Assembly (NCBI GenBank): GCA_035293045.1
Contig: DATDOY010000149.1
Location: 1-14,456 of the forward strand
Direction: 5' to 3'
Source of the DNA: DATDOY01 sp035293045
GTDB lineage: Bacteria; Actinomycetota; Acidimicrobiia; IMCC26256; JACPCJ01
Length of the DNA: 14,456 nucleotides
The position numbers and the translations under genes are program-made. The notes beneath the pieces were generated by a model. The model was not told where the DNA came from, made no database searches, and was given only the letters and a program-made list of their open reading frames with translations. Shown here in pieces: positions 6,701 to 12,693 of this stretch (positions are counted from its first letter, which is position 1; each line of letters begins with the position of its first letter).

Positions 6701-8650
6701 ATGACCACCTCCCTCTGGCCCGAGATCGAGCCCCTGCTCCCCGGCGTGGAGAAGCCCGGCCGCTACATCGGGATGGAACGCGGCATGCAGCGGCCGCGCC
6801 ACGAGCTGGGCCTGGTCCGGTGGCTCCTCGTCTACCCGGACAGCTATGAGGTCGGCCTGCCCAACCAGGGCCTCCAGATCCTGTACGAGATCGTCAACGA
6901 ACGTGACGACGCCCTCGCCGAGCGGGCGTACGCGCCATGGGGCGACATGGAGGCCGCGCTTCGGGGCCGCGGCCTGCCGCTCTTCTCGCTCGAGAACCAT
7001 GTCGCGGCGTCCGAGTTCGACGTCATCGCGTTCAACCTGGCGGCCGAGCTCACCTACACCAACGTCGTCAACTGCATCGACCTCGCCGGGGTCCCCGTGC
7101 GAGCGGCCGATCGCACCGCCGACCAGCCGCTCGTGTTTGCCGGAGGGCACTGCGCTTTCAACCCCGAGCCGATGGCCGACTTCGTCGACGCCTTCGCCAT
7201 GGGCGACGGCGAGGAGTTGGCCGGCGAGATCACCGACGTGGTCCGCCGCTGGACGGCGGCGGGCCGGCGTCATCGCGAAGAGGTGCTGCACGAGCTGGCG
7301 ACCGTGCCCGGCGTGTACGTGCCATCGATGTACGACGTGTCGTACGACGGACCGTTCCAGCGGCTGACGCCCCGGTACGCGGACGTCCCCGCCGTGGTGG
7401 ACAAGCGCACCGTCGCCGACCTCGCGGCGTGGCCGTACCCCAAGCAGCAGCTGGTGCCGCTCGTGGAGGTCGTTCACGACCGCCTCAACGTCGAGATCTT
7501 CCGCGGTTGCACCCGCGGGTGTCGGTTCTGCCAGGCCGGGATGATCACGCGCCCGGTTCGCGAGCGTCCGTACGAGCAAGTTCGTTCGATGGTCCAGGGC
7601 GGCCTGGCTCGGAGCGGCTATGACGACGTGTCGCTCACGTCGCTGTCGAGCGCCGACTTCTCGGGCATCGACGGACTCGTGGCCGACCTCGTCAACGAGC
7701 AGTCGGGCTGCGGCAACGTGGCGTTGTCCCTACCGTCGTTACGCGTCGACGCGTTCACGGTGGGCATCGCCGCCGACATCCAAAAGGTGCGCCGGACAGG
7801 CCTGACCTTCGCGCCCGAGGCCGGCACGTGGCGCATGCGTCAGGTGATCAACAAGCTGATCACCGAGGAGGACCTGTACGCGGCGGCGGACGCGGCGTAC
7901 TCCGCGGGCTGGCGCCGGGTGAAGCTCTATTTTCTCACGGGGCTGCCGACCGAGATGGACGTCGACACGCTCGGCATCGCCGAACTGGCGCGCAACGTCG
8001 TCGAGATCGGGCAGAAGCACACGCGGAAGGCCGCGTGCACGGCGTCGGTCGGCGGCTTTGTGCCGAAGCCGCACACCCCGTTCCAGTGGTTCGGGCAGAA
8101 CGGCATCGACGAACTCCACCGCAAGATCTTCCTCATCAAGGACGCGCTGAAGGGCACCCGCGCCGAGGTGCGGTGGCACGACCCGCCGGCGACCTACGCG
8201 GAGGGAATCGCCAGCCGCGGCGACCGCCGCGTTGGCGCCGTGATCGAGCGGGTGTGGCGCCAGGGCGGGGTGTTCCAGGAGTGGAGCGAGCACTTCGCGC
8301 TCGGTCCGTGGCTTGATGCGATGGCCGCCGAGGGCCTCGATCCCGAGTGGTACGTCACCCGCCACCGTGAGCACGACGAGCCGCTGCCGTGGGACCACAT
8401 CTCGGCCGGGCTCCACCGCGACTTTCTCTGGATGGACTGGCAGGCGGCGCTGGCCGAGCACGGCTTGCCCGACTGTCGCTGGACCCCGTGCTACGACTGC
8501 GGAGTGTGCACCGACTACGCGCTCGAGCACGTCGTCGCGTCGGCGGTGCCGCCCGCGGGCGGGAGCCAGGGGACGGGGCAGGACCTCGCCCGGGGCGGAG
8601 ACGTGCCCGTCGCCATCCTCCCGACCCGGAAGCGGGCGGTGGCGCGGTGA
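6701..8650 (+). CDS. Uncharacterised radical SAM protein (TIGR03960-like)
   Basis: This 649-residue protein belongs to an uncharacterised radical SAM family that commonly occurs beside a DUF2344 protein. A Rossmann-like N-terminal domain (about 40-250) resembles the cobalamin-binding domain of B12-type radical SAM enzymes. However, the cobalamin motif DxHxxG reads D47-S-Y49-E-V-G52, with Tyr for the cobalt-ligating His. The radical SAM core follows with CxxxCxxC at Cys270, Cys274 and Cys277 inside FRGCTRGCRFCQAG. A second cysteine group (592, 597, 600, 603; CxxxxCxxCxxC) near the C-terminus could hold another iron-sulfur cluster or zinc. The ATG at 6701 begins just before the family-typical LWPEIEPLLPGVEKPGRYIG; the open frame upstream runs through the inverted repeat. 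The substrate is unknown. Association with RNase E/G and ribosomal proteins hints at RNA or ribosome modification, which is inference. Confidence 0.9.
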   Translation: MTTSLWPEIEPLLPGVEKPGRYIGMERGMQRPRHELGLVRWLLVYPDSYEVGLPNQGLQILYEIVNERDDALAERAYAPWGDMEAALRGRGLPLFSLENHVAASEFDVIAFNLAAELTYTNVVNCIDLAGVPVRAADRTADQPLVFAGGHCAFNPEPMADFVDAFAMGDGEELAGEITDVVRRWTAAGRRHREEVLHELATVPGVYVPSMYDVSYDGPFQRLTPRYADVPAVVDKRTVADLAAWPYPKQQLVPLVEVVHDRLNVEIFRGCTRGCRFCQAGMITRPVRERPYEQVRSMVQGGLARSGYDDVSLTSLSSADFSGIDGLVADLVNEQSGCGNVALSLPSLRVDAFTVGIAADIQKVRRTGLTFAPEAGTWRMRQVINKLITEEDLYAAADAAYSAGWRRVKLYFLTGLPTEMDVDTLGIAELARNVVEIGQKHTRKAACTASVGGFVPKPHTPFQWFGQNGIDELHRKIFLIKDALKGTRAEVRWHDPPATYAEGIASRGDRRVGAVIERVWRQGGVFQEWSEHFALGPWLDAMAAEGLDPEWYVTRHREHDEPLPWDHISAGLHRDFLWMDWQAALAEHGLPDCRWTPCYDCGVCTDYALEHVVASAVPPAGGSQGTGQDLARGGDVPVAILPTRKRAVAR

Positions 8651-8660
8651 GGCGCCGGCG

Positions 8661-9452
8661 ATGAAGGGCGAGCGGGGAGTTCCCGTCCGGCTGCGATTCA
8701 CCAAGCGGGGGAGGGTGCGGTTCATCTCCCACCGCGACGTGGCTCGGGCGTTCGAGCGGGCGTTTCGCATCGCGAGGGCGCCGCTGGCCTTCACCGAGGG
8801 GTTCAACCCCCACCCCCGCATCAGCTTCGGGTTGGCCCTCCCGACGGGCACCGAGAGCGACGCCGAATACCTCGACGTCGAGCTGACCGAAGAGACCGAC
8901 CTCGACCGGTTCGCCGCCGACGTCACCGAGGCCCTGCCCGAGGGAATGGGTGTGACCGGCGTCGAGTTCCTCGCGGCGAGGGCGGCCTCGCTCCAGCAGG
9001 GTGTGACGTCCATTTCGTACCACGTCGAGGCTTTTTTCAGCGACGATGGCGCATGGTCACCCTCGGACGTGGAAGCATGGGTGCAGGACGTGCTGGCGGC
9101 CGATGCTCTCGTCGTGTCGCTCAGGCGCAAAGGCAGGGAGGTCACCGACGACCTCCGTCCGGCGATCTCAGCCCTCGAAGTCGAGGGGCCCGAGGCCGGC
9201 TCGCCGCCAGCCAATCCGCCGTCTCACGACGCGACGGCAATCGACACGAGGGCTACATGCGTCAACGTGAAGCTCGAACTCTCTACCCAGCCGAGGAACG
9301 TGCGCCCCGAAGAGGTGCTCGCGCTCGTGGGTCCCGGCTGTCTCAGTGCACGCAAGGTCTTACGGATCGAACAATGGATCGAGCGCGACGGCTCGCGGCT
9401 CACGCCGCTGGAGGCCGACACGCGCCCGCGCGCCGGGATTGGTGCGCGATGA
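8661..9452 (+). CDS. DUF2344 radical SAM-linked protein (TIGR03936-like)
   Basis: This 263-residue protein has the DUF2344 N-terminal pattern: VRLRFTKRGRVRFISHRDV at about 8-26, then the FERAFRIARAPLAFTEGFNPHPRISFGLALPTG block at about 30-62. The family is found beside, or fused to, the radical SAM protein encoded just upstream, and is assumed to be its partner; its biochemical role is not known. The middle part (about 175-195) is a Pro/Ala/Ser-rich linker, and the C-terminal part has LSTQPRNVRPEEVLAL. I chose ATG 8661, ten bases after the upstream stop, with GAGG at 8649-8652. The frame stays open further upstream, but that part only shadows the radical SAM gene. No membrane segment or catalytic motif is evident. 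Confidence 0.88.
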   Translation: MKGERGVPVRLRFTKRGRVRFISHRDVARAFERAFRIARAPLAFTEGFNPHPRISFGLALPTGTESDAEYLDVELTEETDLDRFAADVTEALPEGMGVTGVEFLAARAASLQQGVTSISYHVEAFFSDDGAWSPSDVEAWVQDVLAADALVVSLRRKGREVTDDLRPAISALEVEGPEAGSPPANPPSHDATAIDTRATCVNVKLELSTQPRNVRPEEVLALVGPGCLSARKVLRIEQWIERDGSRLTPLEADTRPRAGIGAR

Positions 9453-9473
9453 CGAAAGGTTTCGGAACCCCTG

Positions 9474-11390
9474 ATGTCCGACGACAAGCAGCCGGACGCG
9501 CCCGCGTCCTCGCAGGAACGACCGAAGAGGGCGGAGTCCACTAGCGACACCGACCCGGGCAACGGAGGGATCCGCCGACCCCAGATCGGCGATACCCGAC
9601 CCGCTCCCACTGAGTCCCCCGCGGCGGGCGGGGGCGACCGCAACGCCTCCACGGCGTCTGGTGCCGGAGGGGACGACGGTCCCGGGGACGGCACTGGCGC
9701 CCCCCGAACCGGAAGCCGACGCCGCGGCCGCCGCGGCGGTCGGGGTCGTGGTCGTTCCGGTTCCGGGTCGGGCGCAGGCCGGGCGCCGGGTCAGCCGGCG
9801 ACCCAAGACGACGGCGACGCGCCCATCAGCGAGTCCCCGACGGGTCGAGCGAGGTCGGAATCGTCCTCCGGGCAGGGACGCTCTCGAGCCGGCGGATCGA
9901 CCGGCGGATCGGGCTCAGCCAGGAGTTCGGGCCAGGGCGGCCGCAGCGGTGGCGCAGGAACCCGCAGCGCCCCGGCCGACGAGCTCCGGCCGGTCCCGCT
10001 CCCCGATCTTGCTCCCGAGGAAGACTCCGGCGAGGAGGGCGCGTCCTCGGGGGGACGCCGCCGGCGCCGGCGCGGGCGTCGGGGTGGGGGTGGGGCGGCC
10101 CCGCGCGCCGAGGTGCAAGAGGGCATCCGGCACACCGGGCGCTACCTCATGTGCGTGCACGTGAAGCCCGGTGTCGCCACGCACGTGGCGCTCCTCGAGG
10201 GGCGAGCGCTCGTCGAGCACTACATCAGCCGGCCCCAAGACGACACGACCCAGATCTACGGCAACATCTACTGGGGCAAGGTCCAGAACGTGCTGCCGGG
10301 TATGGAGGCGGCGTTCGTCGACATCGGCACGCCGAAGAACGGAGTGCTGTACCGGGGCGACGTCACTTACGACGCGGGCGAGTTTGAGGGCGGCCGCCCG
10401 AAGATCGAGCGCATGCTGAAGAACGGGCAGATGGTGATGGTGCAGGTCACCAAGAACCCGATCGGCTCGAAGGGGGCCCGCCTCACCCAGGAGGTGAGCC
10501 TCCCCGGCCGCTACGTCGTGATGGTTCCCGATCAGGCCGACACCTACGGCATCTCGAAGCGCCTCCCCGACGACGAGCGGCGCCGGCTCCGCCAGGTGCT
10601 CGACGACATCCGCCCCAAGGACGCCGGGATCATCGTGCGCACGGCCGCCGAGGGGGCCAGCCGCGAGGAGCTCGAGCGAGACCTCCATCGCTTGCGTTCT
10701 CAGTGGGGTGAGATCAAGACCCGAGCCAAGGGGAAGTCGGCCTTCTTGCTCCACCAGGAGCCCGACCTCGCCCTTCGGATGATCCGTGAGGAGTTCAACC
10801 GCGAATACCGGGGGATCCTCATCGACGACCACAACCTGTACCACCAGGTGCGGTCGTACGTGGAAGACGTGTCGCCCGACCTCGCGGATCGCATCTCGAT
10901 CTACGACGACGCCGAGATTCCGCTGTTCGAGCGGTACCACGTGCAGGAGCAGCTCCAAAAAGCGCTCGACCGGAAGGTGTGGTTGCCGTCGGGCGGGTCG
11001 CTGGTGATCGAGCAGACCGAGGCGCTCACCGTCATCGACGTCAACACGTCGAAGAACGTCGGCCGGTCCAACCTCGAAGAGACCGTCTACCAGAACAACC
11101 TCGAAGCGGCGGAGGAGACCGCCCGCCAGCTGCGGCTCCGCGACATCGGCGGGATCATCGTGGTCGACTTCATCGACATGGAGATCGAGAAGAACCGCAA
11201 CGACGTGCTGCGCAAGTTCAAGGACGCGCTGAGCCGGGACAAGACCCGGACCCAGGTCTACGACATCTCGGAGCTCGGCCTGGTCGAAATGACCCGGAAG
11301 AGGGTGGCAGAGGACCTCGTGGAGTCCTTCTCGACCACCTGCCCTGCCTGCAGCGGCCGCGGCCTCGTCTTGGAAGAAGAGCTTCTGTAA
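9474..11390 (+). CDS. rng: Ribonuclease E/G family endoribonuclease
   Basis: This single-strand-specific endonuclease acts in rRNA maturation and mRNA decay. The 638-residue product begins with about 210 residues of low-complexity Gly, Ser, Arg, Asp and Pro, including clusters such as RRRGRRGGRGRGR and GGRRRRRRGRRGGGG. The catalytic part starts near residue 213. It holds an S1 RNA-binding domain (IYGNIYWGKVQNVLPGMEAA, near 260), the metal-binding aspartates Asp522 in TVIDVNTSK and Asp565 in IIVVDFIDM, and a CPAC zinc link at 623-626. The protein ends shortly after the zinc link, so it lacks the C-terminal scaffold of E. coli RNase E and carries its disordered arm at the N-terminus instead, as known in actinobacteria. 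The best purine-rich site (AAAGG, 9455-9459) is 14 bases from the ATG. An rne label is equally fair. Confidence 0.95.
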   Translation: MSDDKQPDAPASSQERPKRAESTSDTDPGNGGIRRPQIGDTRPAPTESPAAGGGDRNASTASGAGGDDGPGDGTGAPRTGSRRRGRRGGRGRGRSGSGSGAGRAPGQPATQDDGDAPISESPTGRARSESSSGQGRSRAGGSTGGSGSARSSGQGGRSGGAGTRSAPADELRPVPLPDLAPEEDSGEEGASSGGRRRRRRGRRGGGGAAPRAEVQEGIRHTGRYLMCVHVKPGVATHVALLEGRALVEHYISRPQDDTTQIYGNIYWGKVQNVLPGMEAAFVDIGTPKNGVLYRGDVTYDAGEFEGGRPKIERMLKNGQMVMVQVTKNPIGSKGARLTQEVSLPGRYVVMVPDQADTYGISKRLPDDERRRLRQVLDDIRPKDAGIIVRTAAEGASREELERDLHRLRSQWGEIKTRAKGKSAFLLHQEPDLALRMIREEFNREYRGILIDDHNLYHQVRSYVEDVSPDLADRISIYDDAEIPLFERYHVQEQLQKALDRKVWLPSGGSLVIEQTEALTVIDVNTSKNVGRSNLEETVYQNNLEAAEETARQLRLRDIGGIIVVDFIDMEIEKNRNDVLRKFKDALSRDKTRTQVYDISELGLVEMTRKRVAEDLVESFSTTCPACSGRGLVLEEELL

Positions 11391-11393
11391 ACT
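11388..11393 (+). promoter_or_regulatory. Candidate -10 element for rplU-rpmA
   Basis: TAAACT overlaps the stop codon of the RNase gene and fits the actinobacterial -10 pattern TANNNT. The sequence 17 to 18 bases upstream (around 11364-11370) does not resemble a -35 hexamer. A start site near 11400 would leave a leader of about 33 bases before the ATG at 11433, but only about 9 before the ATG at 11409. This is motif-based only; co-transcription with the RNase gene is also possible. Confidence 0.3.
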
Positions 11394-11432
11394 GTCCCCT
11401 TCCACGAAATGACCCTGGAGTTGAGCGCGCGC

Positions 11433-11849
11433 ATGTCGTCCAAAACGCTGACAGCGAAAATCGAAGAGAAGACCGGAAAGCCCGGCGCGAAGACCTTCGC
11501 GGTCATCGCCACCGGCGGGAAGCAGTACAAGGTCGAGAAGGGCGACGTGATCGAGGTCGAGCGCCTCGGCACGGCCACGGGCGAGAACCACACGTTCACG
11601 CCGGTCATGCTCGTGAGTCGAGGCAAGGTGCGGGCAAGCGCCAAGGACCTCGAAGGCGCGACCGTTACCGCCAAAGTGGTGGGCGAGACCAAGGGTCCCA
11701 AGATCACGGGCTTCACCTACAAGCCCAAGAGCAACAGCCGGCGGCGGTGGGGCCACCGCCAAGGTCTCATGCAGATCGAGATCACCGATATCAAGGTCGG
11801 GTCGTCCGCCAAGGACACGGAATCCGGCGCAGAGAAGGAACAGGAGTAG
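11433..11849 (+). CDS. rplU: 50S ribosomal protein bL21
   Basis: bL21 is a structural protein of the large ribosomal subunit that binds 23S rRNA. The core begins at KTFAVIATGGKQYKVEKGDVIEVE and ends with KSNSRRRWGHRQGLMQIEITDI, both typical of the family. The ATG at 11433 gives 138 residues, with GGAG (11417-11420) and TTGAG upstream. An in-frame ATG at 11409 would add eight residues but has no ribosome binding site. Even from 11433 there are about 25 residues of Lys, Thr and Glu-rich extension before the usual start of bL21, and the C-terminus has an acidic tail. It forms an operon with rpmA, four bases downstream. Confidence 0.95.
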   Translation: MSSKTLTAKIEEKTGKPGAKTFAVIATGGKQYKVEKGDVIEVERLGTATGENHTFTPVMLVSRGKVRASAKDLEGATVTAKVVGETKGPKITGFTYKPKSNSRRRWGHRQGLMQIEITDIKVGSSAKDTESGAEKEQE

Positions 11850-11853
11850 GGCG

Positions 11854-12114
11854 ATGTCGAAGAAGAAGGGCGCATCCTCGACCCGCAACGGGCGCGACTC
11901 CAACGCGCAACGGCTCGGCGTGAAGGTCTTCGCCGGGACGGTCGTCACGGCGGGTTCGATCATCGTCCGCCAGCGGGGCACGCACTTCCACGCCGGCCAC
12001 AACGTGCGCCGGGGCAACGACGACACCCTGTTCGCGACCGCCCCGGGCGCGGTGCAGTTCGGTCGGCGCGGCGGCCGTCGCGTGATCGACGTCGTCGCTG
12101 CCACCTCCGAGTAG
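11854..12114 (+). CDS. rpmA: 50S ribosomal protein bL27
   Basis: bL27 sits near the peptidyl transferase centre, and its N-terminal tail reaches toward the tRNA acceptor ends. The 86-residue product shows the family signature STRNGRDSNAQRLGVK (9-24), followed by GSIIVRQRGTHFHAGHNVRRGNDD. The N-terminus MSKKKGASST has no Firmicutes-type cleavable extension. The ribosome binding site AGGAG (11842-11846) overlaps the end of rplU, so the two genes are coupled. The stop is TAG (12112-12114), and the next gene's coding frame continues in the same register immediately after it. Confidence 0.97.
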   Translation: MSKKKGASSTRNGRDSNAQRLGVKVFAGTVVTAGSIIVRQRGTHFHAGHNVRRGNDDTLFATAPGAVQFGRRGGRRVIDVVAATSE

Positions 12115-12171
12115 CGGCGCCGTTCGCTGGTCGTTCTTCTGTTCGCCGGAGCGCTGCTCGCGGCGATCGCG

Positions 12172-12693
12172 GTGTGGGTTGCACTCACGTTCAACAAGCT
12201 CGTCGCGGCGCGCAACAACGTCCGCGAGGCGTGGGCGCAGATCGACGTGCAGCTCGCCCAGCGCAGCGATCTCGTGCCCCAGCTCGTGGCCGCCGTCGAG
12301 GGGTATCAGGCCCACGAGCGAGAGGCGCTCGAGGCGGTCGTCGCGGCTCGCACCCAGATGGTCAACGCGCAAGGGCCGCGCGCGGCCGGCGAAGCCGACA
12401 CCGTGCTCGAAGGCGCGCTCGGGAAGTTGTACGCGCTCGCCGAGGCCTACCCCGACCTCAAGGCCAACACCAACTTCCTCGACCTCCAGGCGCGATTGAC
12501 GGCCCTGGAAGAAGACATCGCCTCGGCGCGCCGCTACTACAACGCGCTCGTCGAACGATTCGCCACGCTCCGCCAGTCCTTCCCCAACGTGATCATCGCC
12601 GGACCGCTGGGGTTTCGAGCGGCCGAATACTTCAAGGCCGAGGGCGACGACCGCTCCACGCCGAGCGTCGCCGGGGAGACGGCGACGTCATGA
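12172..12693 (+). CDS. lemA: LemA family protein, start uncertain
   Basis: LemA proteins are small membrane-anchored helical proteins of uncertain function. This product matches the family through FNKLVAARNNVREAWAQIDVQL, QRSDLVPQLV, YPDLKANTNFLDLQ and ITALEEDIA-like RLTALEEDIASARRYYNA, followed by FPNVIIAG. The first acceptable start codon is GTG 12172 (173 residues), but it leaves only about eight residues of the membrane anchor. The codons before it (12124-12171) encode SLVVLLFAGALLAAIAV in the same frame, clearly the rest of the anchor, yet hold no ATG, GTG or TTG back to the rpmA stop. CTG codons at 12127 and 12139 are candidates for a non-standard start. The gene ends with an ATGA overlap onto the DUF2207 gene, its usual partner. 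Confidence 0.88.
   Translation: MWVALTFNKLVAARNNVREAWAQIDVQLAQRSDLVPQLVAAVEGYQAHEREALEAVVAARTQMVNAQGPRAAGEADTVLEGALGKLYALAEAYPDLKANTNFLDLQARLTALEEDIASARRYYNALVERFATLRQSFPNVIIAGPLGFRAAEYFKAEGDDRSTPSVAGETATS

Noticed and set aside
8313..8660. Upstream extension of the DUF2344 frame
   Set aside because: This stretch is a frame shadow of the radical SAM gene, Arg/Ser/Pro-rich without motif. The family-typical N-terminus begins at ATG 8661.
9915..12218. 767-codon open frame on the - strand
   Set aside because: It runs antisense to the RNase E/G, rplU and rpmA genes, which have clear family motifs. Long antisense frames are expected where third codon positions are almost all G or C, and the translation has no recognisable domain.
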